Under the pieces are notes generated by a model. That model made no database searches and was not told the DNA's origin. It saw only the letters and a program-made list of their open reading frames with translations. Position numbers and translations under genes: made by a program. A stretch of 32,955 nucleotides of DNA from contig JABMPN010000102.1 in NCBI GenBank assembly GCA_013203655.1, positions 1 through 32,955 on the forward strand, read 5' to 3'. Positions 18,516 to 26,719 of this stretch are shown piece by piece. This DNA comes from Cyanobacteria bacterium bin.51 (GTDB taxonomy: Bacteria; Cyanobacteriota; Cyanobacteriia; PCC-6307; Cyanobiaceae). Within the stretch, counting starts at the first letter, position 1; every line of letters begins with the position of its first letter.

Positions 18516-20138
18516 ATGGCCAGCGATCCCGGCCGGGTTCTGATCTTCGACACCACCCTGCGCGATGGGGAGCAATCCCCTGGTGCCAGCCTCAATCTTG
18601 AGGAGAAGTTGGCGATCGCCCACCAGCTGGCCCGGCTCGGGGTGGATGTGATCGAGGCCGGCTTCCCCTTCGCCAGCCCCGGAGATTTCAACGCCGTGCA
18701 GCGCATCGCCGCCACGGTGGGTAGCCCCGAGGGTCCGGTGATCTGCGGCCTGGCGCGGGCCACGGAAAACGACATCAAGGCCTGCGCCGAGGCCGTGGCC
18801 CCTGCCGCCCGGCGCCGCATCCATACCTTCATCGCCACCAGCGACATCCACCTGGAGCACAAACTGCGCAAGAGCAGGGCCGAAGTGCTGGCGATCGCCG
18901 CCGAGATGGTGGCCTACGCCCGCTCCCTTGTTGACGATGTGGAGTTCTCGTGCGAAGACGCCGGTCGCAGCGACCCCGACTACCTCTACGAGGTGATCGA
19001 AGCGGCGATCGCCGCCGGAGCCACCACGATCAACATCCCCGACACCGTGGGTTACATCACCCCCAGTGAATTCGGCGCCCTGATTGCCGGCATCAATCGC
19101 CATGTTCCCAACATCAGCCAGGCGGTGATCTCCGTCCATGGCCACAACGACCTCGGCCTGGCTGTGGCCAACTTTCTTGAGGCGGTGAAAAACGGCGCCC
19201 GCCAGCTGGAGTGCACCATCAACGGCATCGGCGAACGGGCCGGCAACGCCTCGCTTGAGGAGCTGGTGATGGCCCTGCATGTGCGGCGCACCTATTTCAA
19301 CCCCTTCCTGCAGCGGCCAGCCCAGAGCAGCGAGCCACTCACCCGGATCCGCACCGAGGAGATCTACAAGACCTCGCGGCTGGTCTCAAACCTCACCGGG
19401 ATGATGGTTCAGCCCAACAAGGCGATCGTCGGTGCCAACGCCTTCGCCCATGAATCGGGCATCCACCAGGACGGCATGCTCAAGAACCGCCTCACCTACG
19501 AGATCATCGACGCCCGCACGATCGGCCTGAGCGACACCCGGCTCTCCTTGGGCAAGCTCAGTGGCCGCAGCGCCTTCCGAGCCCGACTGGAGGAGCTGGG
19601 CTACTCCCTCGACGCCCACGATCTCGCCGATGCCTTTGCCCGCTTCAAGGAACTTGCCGATCGCAAACGCGAAATCACCGACCGCGATCTCGAAGCGATC
19701 GTCAGCGAGCAGGCCCAGCAACTCGAAGCCCTCTACACCCTCAAGTTGGTGCAGGTGAGCACGGGCAGCCAACTGCAGCCCACCGCCACGGTCACCCTGG
19801 TGGATGCCGATGGCGGCGAACGCACCACGGCCGCGATCGGCACCGGCCCGGTGGATGCGGTCTGCCAGGCCCTCAACGCGCTGGCGGGGGTGCCCAATGA
19901 GCTTGTGGAATTCAGCGTCAAATCGGTGACCGAGGGAATCGATGCCATGGGCGAGGTGACGATCCGCCTGCGCCACCAAGGGATGCTCTATTCCGGCCAT
20001 TCCGCCGACACCGACATCGTCGTGGCGGCGGCACATGCTTTCGTCAACGCCCTCAACCGGCTGTTGCATGGCCGCGAACGCACCCCTCTCCATCCCCAGC
20101 AAGCCCCGTTGGCCGTTGCCGCCGGGGCGAAGCTTTGA
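18516..20138 (+). CDS. leuA: 2-isopropylmalate synthase
   Basis: [51 protein letters not shown]...[44 protein letters not shown]. Confidence 0.98.
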   Translation: MASDPGRVLIFDTTLRDGEQSPGASLNLEEKLAIAHQLARLGVDVIEAGFPFASPGDFNAVQRIAATVGSPEGPVICGLARATENDIKACAEAVAPAARRRIHTFIATSDIHLEHKLRKSRAEVLAIAAEMVAYARSLVDDVEFSCEDAGRSDPDYLYEVIEAAIAAGATTINIPDTVGYITPSEFGALIAGINRHVPNISQAVISVHGHNDLGLAVANFLEAVKNGARQLECTINGIGERAGNASLEELVMALHVRRTYFNPFLQRPAQSSEPLTRIRTEEIYKTSRLVSNLTGMMVQPNKAIVGANAFAHESGIHQDGMLKNRLTYEIIDARTIGLSDTRLSLGKLSGRSAFRARLEELGYSLDAHDLADAFARFKELADRKREITDRDLEAIVSEQAQQLEALYTLKLVQVSTGSQLQPTATVTLVDADGGERTTAAIGTGPVDAVCQALNALAGVPNELVEFSVKSVTEGIDAMGEVTIRLRHQGMLYSGHSADTDIVVAAAHAFVNALNRLLHGRERTPLHPQQAPLAVAAGAKL

Positions 20139-20977
20139 GCGCATCTGCGGTGGGCAAGTCGAGAGCAGCGAACGTTCTGCTGCTGGTTGTGTTGCTGGCG
20201 CTGGCCCTGCTGGTGCTGGTGCCCCTGTTCTGGTTGGTGAGCACCTCACTGAAGGGACCAGCAGAGAACATCTTCACTACCCCGCCGGCCCTGCTTCCCG
20301 AGCAGCCCAGCCTCGACGCCTACCGGCGCCTGTTCGCCGATCACCCCATGGGGCTCTACCTGTTCAACAGCACGGTGGTGAGTCTGCTGGCAGTGGCGGG
20401 CAACCAGCTGTTCTGCTCCCTGGCGGCCTACCCGCTGGCGCGGATGCGCTTCGCCGGCCGCGGCCTGGTTCTGGCCCTGGTGGTGGCCACCATCCTGATT
20501 CCCTTCCAGGTGGTGATGATCCCGCTGTACTTGTTGATGGTGCAGCTGGGCCTGCGCAACACCCTCTGGGCGCTGATCATTCCCCAGGCGGCCACAGCCT
20601 TCGGCATCTTCCTGTTGCGTCAGAGTTTCATCGGCGTACCGGTAGAGCTTGAGGAGGCCGCCCGCATTGATGGCTGCACGCCGGCGGGGGAATGGTGGAA
20701 CGTGATGATTCCTGCCGCCCGCGCCGACCTGATCACCCTGGCGATGTTCGTGTTCATCGGCACCTGGAGCGATTTCCTCTGGCCGCTTGTGATCCTCGAT
20801 GATCCCGGTTTCTACACCCTGCCCCTGGGCCTGCAGCAGCTGGCCAGCAGCTTCTCGCTCGACTGGCGGATCGTGGCGGCCGGCTCAGTGGTCTCGATCC
20901 TGCCGGTGCTGCTGCTGTTCGTGCTGCTGCAGCGTTACATCCTGCCCAGTGCCAGCGGCGACGCGGTCAAGGGTTGA
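20135..20977 (+). CDS. Carbohydrate ABC transporter permease (MalG-like, CUT1 family)
   Basis: Six-TM permease with EAA loop [52 protein letters not shown] start overlapping leuA stop by 4 bp. Confidence 0.92.
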   Translation: MSASAVGKSRAANVLLLVVLLALALLVLVPLFWLVSTSLKGPAENIFTTPPALLPEQPSLDAYRRLFADHPMGLYLFNSTVVSLLAVAGNQLFCSLAAYPLARMRFAGRGLVLALVVATILIPFQVVMIPLYLLMVQLGLRNTLWALIIPQAATAFGIFLLRQSFIGVPVELEEAARIDGCTPAGEWWNVMIPAARADLITLAMFVFIGTWSDFLWPLVILDDPGFYTLPLGLQQLASSFSLDWRIVAAGSVVSILPVLLLFVLLQRYILPSASGDAVKG

Positions 20978-21030
20978 TCCCATCGGATCCCGTCTGATCC
21001 TGTCTGTTCGCCTGTGATCCCCTGTGATCC
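20971..21030. repeat. Imperfect 10-bp tandem repeat with phased GATCC
   Basis: gggttGATCC catcgGATCC cgtctGATCC tgtctgttcg cctgtGATCC cctgtGATCC; five of six units end in GATCC, last two units identical. Confidence 0.85.
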
Positions 21031-21099
21031 CTGGCCGTGAGCCCAACCCTGCTCTGTAGGGTCGATAGTTCTTTCCGCTGATCCAGAGCCAGGCGCCCC

Positions 21100-22122
21100 A
21101 TGGACACCAGCCTGGTGCTGCAGAACCTGCTCTCACCGCCGGTTCTGTTTTTCGCCCTCGGCGTGATCGCGGTGCTGGTCCGCTCGGATCTGGAGATTCC
21201 GGCCCCGATCCCCAAGCTCTTTTCCCTCTACCTGCTGCTGGCGATCGGCTTCAGGGGTGGCGTGGAGCTGCACCGCAGCGGCCTGGGCTCCCAGGTGGTG
21301 GTCACGGTGCTGGCGGCGATGTTGATGTCGGTACTGGTGCCGATCTACTGCTTTTTTGTGCTCAGACAGCGGCTCGACCGATTCAATGCCGCGGCAATCG
21401 CCGCCACCTATGGATCGATCAGTGCCGTCACCTTCATCACGGCGGAGAGCTTTCTCGATGTCACCGGCACCCCCCATGACGGCTTCATGGTGGCCGCCCT
21501 GGCGCTGATGGAATCACCGGCGATCATCGTTGGGCTGCTGCTGGTGAAACTCTCCGGCGACCGGCCTCGCAGCGATCCGGGCGGTGGGGCTGGGGATGCA
21601 AGCGGGCTCGAGGAGATCCGCTGGCGCAGCCTGTTGCACGAAGCCTTCTTGAACAGTTCGGTGCTGCTGCTGATCGGCAGCCTGGTGATCGGCCTGCTGG
21701 TGGCTGCCTTCAGCCCCGAAGGAGTCGAGAAGATGGCTCCCTTCACCGACAAGCTCTTCTACGGCATCCTCAGTTTCTTTCTGCTCGACATGGGCCTGCT
21801 GGCCGCCCAGCGGCTGGGCGATCTGCGCCGGGCCGGCGCCTTCCTGATCGGCTTTGCGCTGCTGATGCCCCTCGTCAATGCCGTCGTCGGGCTTGGCGTT
21901 TCCTTGTTACTTGCCCTGCCACCGGGGGACACGCTGCTGTTCATGGTGCTCTGCGCCAGCGCTTCCTACATCGCCGTTCCAGCGGCGATGCGCATGACCG
22001 TGCCGGAGGCCAACCCCAGCCTCTACATCTCAGCGGCGCTGGGGGTCACCTTCCCGTTCAACATCATTGTGGGGATTCCGCTTTACATGGCCTTGATCCA
22101 ACAGGTGATCCCCCCAGGTTGA
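21100..22122 (+). CDS. Sodium-dependent bicarbonate transport family permease (SbtA-like)
   Basis: SPPVLFFALGVIAVLVRSDLEIPAPIPKLFSLYLLLAIGFRGGVEL...AAIAATYGSISAVTFITAESFL...GFMVAALALMESPAIIVGLLLVK; inverted-repeat architecture of SbtA/DUF897. Confidence 0.88.
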   Translation: MDTSLVLQNLLSPPVLFFALGVIAVLVRSDLEIPAPIPKLFSLYLLLAIGFRGGVELHRSGLGSQVVVTVLAAMLMSVLVPIYCFFVLRQRLDRFNAAAIAATYGSISAVTFITAESFLDVTGTPHDGFMVAALALMESPAIIVGLLLVKLSGDRPRSDPGGGAGDASGLEEIRWRSLLHEAFLNSSVLLLIGSLVIGLLVAAFSPEGVEKMAPFTDKLFYGILSFFLLDMGLLAAQRLGDLRRAGAFLIGFALLMPLVNAVVGLGVSLLLALPPGDTLLFMVLCASASYIAVPAAMRMTVPEANPSLYISAALGVTFPFNIIVGIPLYMALIQQVIPPG

Positions 22123-22128
22123 ACGCCG

Positions 22129-22236
22129 ATGCCACGCCTCGATCTGATCCTCCATGAGCGGAAACACTGGCGGATGCTGATCGGCGTTGTGCGGGGGCGT
22201 GCGGCCAAAGCGGCCTGCTGTGGCGAACCGTTCTGA
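22129..22236 (+). CDS. Possible 35-aa small ORF bridging sbtA-like and GDT1 genes
   Basis: ATG at 22129: MPRLDLILHERKHWRMLIGVVRGRAAKAACCGEPF*, stop overlapping the next ATG (TGATG). Confidence 0.3.
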   Translation: MPRLDLILHERKHWRMLIGVVRGRAAKAACCGEPF

Positions 22237-22877
22237 TGGCCAGTGATCCCGCCCTCGCCGCCTTCGGCTCCAGCTTCACCGCCATCACCCTGGCGGAGCT
22301 GGGCGACAAGACCTTCTTCGTGGCCATGCTGCTGGCGGCCCGCCACCGTGGGCGCTGGGTGTTCATCGGGGCCTTCAGCGCCCTGGCCGCCGTCACCCTG
22401 ATTTCGCTGGCCCTGGGCTATGGCCTGCGTGAGCTGCTGCCGACGGCCCTGGTGCCCTGGCTGGCGGCGCTGCTCTTCGGCGGGTTCGGCCTCAAACTCC
22501 TGATCGATGCCCAGGCGATGGGGGAGGGGGCCGCCGAGCAGGAGGCCATCGAGGCCGAAGCCCTGGTGAACAGGGCCGAAGACCGCAGAATCTCCCTGAG
22601 CAGCCTGGCGGTGGTGCGCGAGAGCTTCGTGCTGGTCTTCCTGGCCGAGCTGGGGGATCGCACCCAGTTCGCCACCATTGCCCTGGCAACGGCGCCGGCC
22701 TTCACTTTCTCCGGTCTGCTGGCGGGCACCCTGGCCGGCCATGGCCTGGTCACCGGGCTGGCGGTGGGCGCCGGCAAGTGGATCGGCCGGCGCCTCCAGG
22801 AGCGGCTCCTGTTCCGCCTCAGCGGGGGGCTGTTCCTTTGCTTTGCCCTCTTCGCGATCAAACAGGCCCTGGCCTGA
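22236..22877 (+). CDS. TMEM165/GDT1 (UPF0016) family cation transporter, Mnx-like
   Basis: Two copies of the E-L-G-D-[KR]-[ST] motif: ITLAELGDKTFFVAMLLAARH and LVFLAELGDRTQFATIALA. Confidence 0.93.
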   Translation: MASDPALAAFGSSFTAITLAELGDKTFFVAMLLAARHRGRWVFIGAFSALAAVTLISLALGYGLRELLPTALVPWLAALLFGGFGLKLLIDAQAMGEGAAEQEAIEAEALVNRAEDRRISLSSLAVVRESFVLVFLAELGDRTQFATIALATAPAFTFSGLLAGTLAGHGLVTGLAVGAGKWIGRRLQERLLFRLSGGLFLCFALFAIKQALA

Positions 22878-22896
22878 GCCCCCCGCCGCCCATGTG

Positions 22897-23808
22897 ATGG
22901 CCCCCGTTCACTCCCCGCACACAGCCCACCCTGACCCCAGGCCACCGGGCCGGCGCTCCGGAGCCGCCGGGGCGTTTCGCTGGAGCGTGCTGCTCAACAG
23001 CGTGCTCTCAGGGTTGCAACTGGTGATCGGCATCCGCTTCGGTTCCCTGGCCCTGATCGGCGACGCCGTCCACAACCTCGGCGATGTGGCCGGACTGCTG
23101 CTGGGCTGGGGGGCGGAGCGGCTGACGGCTCGGCCCGCCAGCCCACGCTTCACCTATGGGCTGGGCCGCAGCACCCAGCTGGCCGCGCTGGCCAATGGGG
23201 TGTTGATCCTGATGGCCGCGGCGGTGCTGGTGGTGGAAGGTCTGCAGCGCCTGCTGGAGCCGGTGGAGGTGGTGATCGGCCCGGTGGTCTGGGCGGCCGC
23301 CGCCGGCATCGTGGTGAACCTGTTCTCGGCCCGGCTCTTCGGCGACGATCACGCCCACGACCTGAACCGCCGCGCCGCGGTGGTGCACCTGCTCACCGAT
23401 GCGGCCGTCTCGGCGGCGGTGATGGTCAGCGCCCTGCTCGTCGGCCTCACGGACTGGTCGGTGCTGGACGCCCTCACGGCGATCGCCGTGGGGTTGACGG
23501 TGGCCTGGAGCGGCTGGGCCCTGCTGCGCGACGCCCTGCGCGTGGCCCTCGATGGGGTGCCCGCCGGCATCGAGCTGGCGGCGGTCAGCCAGAGCCTGCT
23601 GGAGATTCCCGGCGTGCGCCGGGTGCATCACGTCCACATCTGGGGGATGAGCACCTCCAGGAACGCCCTGACGGCCCACCTGGTGAGGCAGACCGGCGAG
23701 ATCGACGACACCGCCCTGATCCGCCAGGCCCAGGCCCGGCTGGCGGACCTGGGCATCGTCCACAGCACCCTGCAGCTGGAATCCTGGGGCAACCCTGAGG
23801 ACCCGTGA
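22897..23808 (+). CDS. Cation diffusion facilitator family transporter
   Basis: GSLALIGDAVHNLGDVAGLLLGWGAERL, HDLNRRAAVVHLLTDAAVSAAVM, VRRVHHVHIWGMSTSRNALTAHLV; start at ATG 22897 (or GTG 22894), not the longer ORF-track start. Confidence 0.93.
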   Translation: MAPVHSPHTAHPDPRPPGRRSGAAGAFRWSVLLNSVLSGLQLVIGIRFGSLALIGDAVHNLGDVAGLLLGWGAERLTARPASPRFTYGLGRSTQLAALANGVLILMAAAVLVVEGLQRLLEPVEVVIGPVVWAAAAGIVVNLFSARLFGDDHAHDLNRRAAVVHLLTDAAVSAAVMVSALLVGLTDWSVLDALTAIAVGLTVAWSGWALLRDALRVALDGVPAGIELAAVSQSLLEIPGVRRVHHVHIWGMSTSRNALTAHLVRQTGEIDDTALIRQAQARLADLGIVHSTLQLESWGNPEDP

Positions 23809-23880
23809 GAAGTGGGGGAACAAAGCAGAACTCAGAGCCGACCCCCCGGTTGAGTCCTGCACCGGCAAGCTGTTCGGCCT

Positions 23881-24321
23881 TCAGGCGCTGGCGTAGTGGG
23901 AACAGCGCTCGCAGGGTCCGTCGGGCAGCACGGCGCAGCGCAGCAGCGGGCTGCGGGCATTGAAGCGGCAGCTGGGATCGCCGATCACCCAATGCTGGTT
24001 CCACCAGCGGGAATCCGCCGGCTGGCGCTGCACCTTCACCTGCAGGGCCACCGTGGCCAGTTCATAGCGGCCATTACAGAGCCGGTAGCGGTGGTGGCGC
24101 TGCAGCACCAGGAAGCTGCGTTCGCCGATCTGAATCCACAGGCCCGGCTGGGGCACCTCCCCCAGCTCCTCGATCTCCAGATGCTCCAGCAGCCGGCCGC
24201 TGCCGGCCTGGAGCAGCTCGACGCGCAGGGGGCTCAGGGGGTCACCTCCGCCGCTATTTCTGGCTTGCGCCTGGAGAAGCCCCAGAGGAACAGGGCAGCC
24301 ACCAGCAGCATCAACACCCAC
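23881..24321 (-). CDS. DUF6464-like conserved cyanobacterial protein (true start uncertain, probably near 24240)
   Basis: RSFLVLQRHHRYRLCNGRYELATVALQV...WVIGDPSCRFNARSPLLRCAVLPDGPCERCSHYA; conserved Cys pattern at C-terminus. Confidence 0.7.
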   Translation of the reverse strand: MGVDAAGGCPVPLGLLQAQARNSGGGDPLSPLRVELLQAGSGRLLEHLEIEELGEVPQPGLWIQIGERSFLVLQRHHRYRLCNGRYELATVALQVKVQRQPADSRWWNQHWVIGDPSCRFNARSPLLRCAVLPDGPCERCSHYASA

Positions 24322-25052
24322 TCCGGCATCACGAACTGGGGCAGCGCCAGACGCAGCAGCAGCCGCAGTCCGACAAGGCCCACCGCCAGGTAGCCGGCCC
24401 GCTCCAGATGGGCATAAACCTCCAGCCAGCGGATGAACAATTCAGCGGTGAGCCGCAGAGCAATCACGCCGATCAAGCCACCCAGCATCACCAGCCAGAG
24501 GCGATCGGTGACCGCCACGGCGGCAGCCACGCTGTCGAGTGAAAAGGCCAGGTCGGTGACAGCCAGGGTCAGTACCACACTCCCCAGGCCATTGGCCGGC
24601 GCTGGCGGCTCAGAGTTCGTATGCGGCTGGATTGTCTGCGGCTGGATCGCCTGCGCGGCGCTGACCGGCGCTGAGCTGGCCAGGCTGGTGCCCAGCAGAC
24701 TGGAGCCAGCCAACCAGAGCAGGTAGGCCGCCGCCGCGAGCTGCAGGGGCCAGAGGTTAAGCACCCAGCGGGCTGCCACGATCAGGCCCATGCGAAACAC
24801 CAGGGCCAGCAACAGGCCCAAGTTGAGCGCCTGACGCTGACTCAGGGGGTCAGGCAGTCGCCGGGAGATCGCCGCCAGGGCGATGGCATTGTCGGCAGAA
24901 AGGACGGCCTCAAGGGCTACCAGCAAGGGCAGCAGCAGCAGCACCTCACTCCACTGATCCGCATGTTGCAGCAGGGGCGTCAGCGATTCGATCGACTCCG
25001 CTTCCATGAACGATCCAGCGGTGCTCGTAGCCGTCGACTCTAGAAAATCCAC
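24234..25052 (-). CDS. TerC family integral membrane protein
   Basis: LVALEAVLSADNAIALAAISRRLPDPLSQRQALNLGLLLALVFRMGLI...VTDLAFSLDSVAAAVAVTDRLWLVMLGGLIGVIALRLTAELFIRWL. Confidence 0.9.
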   Translation of the reverse strand: MDFLESTATSTAGSFMEAESIESLTPLLQHADQWSEVLLLLPLLVALEAVLSADNAIALAAISRRLPDPLSQRQALNLGLLLALVFRMGLIVAARWVLNLWPLQLAAAAYLLWLAGSSLLGTSLASSAPVSAAQAIQPQTIQPHTNSEPPAPANGLGSVVLTLAVTDLAFSLDSVAAAVAVTDRLWLVMLGGLIGVIALRLTAELFIRWLEVYAHLERAGYLAVGLVGLRLLLRLALPQFVMPEWVLMLLVAALFLWGFSRRKPEIAAEVTP

Positions 25053-25070
25053 AACGCCTTCTCAGCCCCC

Positions 25071-25799
25071 ATGCAGTTGCAGTCCCAGCTGGTTCATGCC
25101 GAGCCAGGCCACCGGGTGGTGCTGGTGTCCGCCTGGCAGCAGGGTGCCTGCCTGGGCAGTGCTGTCGGCGAGGGAAGCAATGCCGAGGCGGCCGAAGACA
25201 GGGCGATCGAACGCCTCCTGAGACGGCTGAGCCCCAATGCAGAGGTCCCCATAGCTACCGAAGGCACCACTGCCGCCACAGCCGATCCGTCCGCCGAGCC
25301 ACCAACCAGATCCCAGGCCCCGCCACACAGCGTCAGCCCCGAGCCTTCCGTCAAAGACCCATCCAGCCCATCGGCCCCAGAGGCCGAACCACCCACTGAT
25401 CCCGAGGATTGGAGCGACGAGTTGACGGAGGTGGAGCTGCAGCTGAAGCGGTTGGGCTGGGGCCGCGAGCAGGAGGCGACCTACCTGGCGCGGGCCTTCG
25501 GCCATCCCAGCCGCAGCCGTCTCATCCGCTATGCCGACCTGCTCGCCTATCGCAATGCCCTGCGCCAGCTGGCTGAGGGCAGCGATCCCGCCCTGGTGCC
25601 CCCACCCCTGCGGCGGCCGGAACTGCTCGGGCAGTGCGATCAGCTGCTCGGCCAGCTGCAGTGGGGAGCCAGCCAGGGCCGGGAGTTTCTGGAGAAGCAC
25701 TTCGCCCTGGCCAGCCGCCAGCAACTCAGCGACGAACAGCTGCTGCAATTCAACATGCTGCTGGAGGGGGTGCTGATCGGTGAACTCCCGGTCCGCTGA
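25071..25799 (+). CDS. Conserved-looking hypothetical protein; N-terminal small alpha/beta segment, Pro/Ser/Ala linker, helical C-terminus
   Basis: 242 aa ORF divergent from terC; ATG start; C-terminal EDWSDELTEVELQLKRLGWGREQEATYLARAFGHPSRSRLIRYADLLAYRNALRQL...SDEQLLQFNMLLEGVLIGELPVR. Confidence 0.75.
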   Translation: MQLQSQLVHAEPGHRVVLVSAWQQGACLGSAVGEGSNAEAAEDRAIERLLRRLSPNAEVPIATEGTTAATADPSAEPPTRSQAPPHSVSPEPSVKDPSSPSAPEAEPPTDPEDWSDELTEVELQLKRLGWGREQEATYLARAFGHPSRSRLIRYADLLAYRNALRQLAEGSDPALVPPPLRRPELLGQCDQLLGQLQWGASQGREFLEKHFALASRQQLSDEQLLQFNMLLEGVLIGELPVR

Positions 25800-25812
25800 A
25801 AGTCGTTCAGCG
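25794..25812. terminator. Hairpin spanning two convergent stop codons (no U-tract)
   Basis: CGCTGAA-AGTCG-TTCAGCG perfect 7-bp stem, 5-nt loop. Confidence 0.4.
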
Positions 25813-26646
25813 CCGCTGCGGGCATTCGCTGGCCAGCAGGGAGAGGGCCAGATCGAGGCGGTGCTGGTTGGCGTAGGCCTCCCTCTCCAGGGAACGCTCG
25901 AGCGCCGAGGCTCTGGCGTAGAGCGGATGGTCGAGGTGGCGCTGTCCCTGCGAGTCGAGGTTGTTGGCCAGACCCAGCAGCCGCGGTGAGGCCGACGCCG
26001 ATCCACGGCGGCAACTCTGGGCCACGTGGATCGCCTCGTGGTTGAGCACGCGGGCAAATTCCAGGCTGCCGCTCTTCACCACGGCGGGCTGGATCCGGAT
26101 CGTGCGCCCCGCCGGATCCCACTCGGCCGTGGCTCCCTGCCGGATCGGCGGCCCCAGCAGCAGGCGCACACCGACACCCTCCAAGGCGGGCACCAAGGCG
26201 GCGATCGCCTGGAGTTCCCGCTCGAACGCTGGTGGATTGAGGATTCGTTGCTTGATCTGATCGATCGTCAGCAAGGGATCATCGGCGCGGCGAAGGTAGA
26301 GGTAGCGAAAGCCGCCGCCGGGGAGGGGTACGGCCCGGGGACGCCAGTGCTGGTCAGCCATATTGAGTTGCTCCAGCAGGTCACGCAACTGGGGGGAGCC
26401 CAGCACCACGTCGCCCGGCCTGGGGGGCGCCGGCGCCCGGGCGATCCAGCCTTCACTGAGCCGCAGCGGCAACGCCTGCAAGGCCGCAAGCGGGAGGCCC
26501 GGGGCCTGGGGCAGCAGCGACGAGGCCAGGCCAACCCCGAAAACTCCGCCCAGCAGCAGCACGAAACCGCGAAGGCCACGTTTCCGGGGGCTGCGATGGC
26601 TGGAGCGGAAGCGGGCCAGGGAGGCGGGGCAGCAGCTGTGCACCAT
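25807..26646 (-). CDS. Putative membrane-anchored HExxH metallopeptidase
   Basis: N-terminal TM ([19 protein letters not shown]); [16 protein letters not shown] and downstream EREAYANQH, a gluzincin-like HExxH...E arrangement; start chosen at ATG 26646 (alternative 26697). Confidence 0.7.
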   Translation of the reverse strand: MVHSCCPASLARFRSSHRSPRKRGLRGFVLLLGGVFGVGLASSLLPQAPGLPLAALQALPLRLSEGWIARAPAPPRPGDVVLGSPQLRDLLEQLNMADQHWRPRAVPLPGGGFRYLYLRRADDPLLTIDQIKQRILNPPAFERELQAIAALVPALEGVGVRLLLGPPIRQGATAEWDPAGRTIRIQPAVVKSGSLEFARVLNHEAIHVAQSCRRGSASASPRLLGLANNLDSQGQRHLDHPLYARASALERSLEREAYANQHRLDLALSLLASECPQRR

Positions 26647-26719
26647 GCTGCCTCGCTTCGGCCCCAGCGGCGGCTGGCGCGGAACTGGCAGGATCAAATC
26701 CCTTCACCGGCCCAGCCTG

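Noticed and set aside
22678-22896. Upstream extension of the CDF ORF overlapping the GDT1-family gene
   Set aside because: Translation is Trp/Arg/Ser-rich shadow sequence; a plausible start is at 22897 after the GDT1 stop.
26363-26719. Upstream extension of the mfd ORF
   Set aside because: Homology begins at [12 protein letters not shown] (26720); the extension is antisense to the HExxH protein gene.
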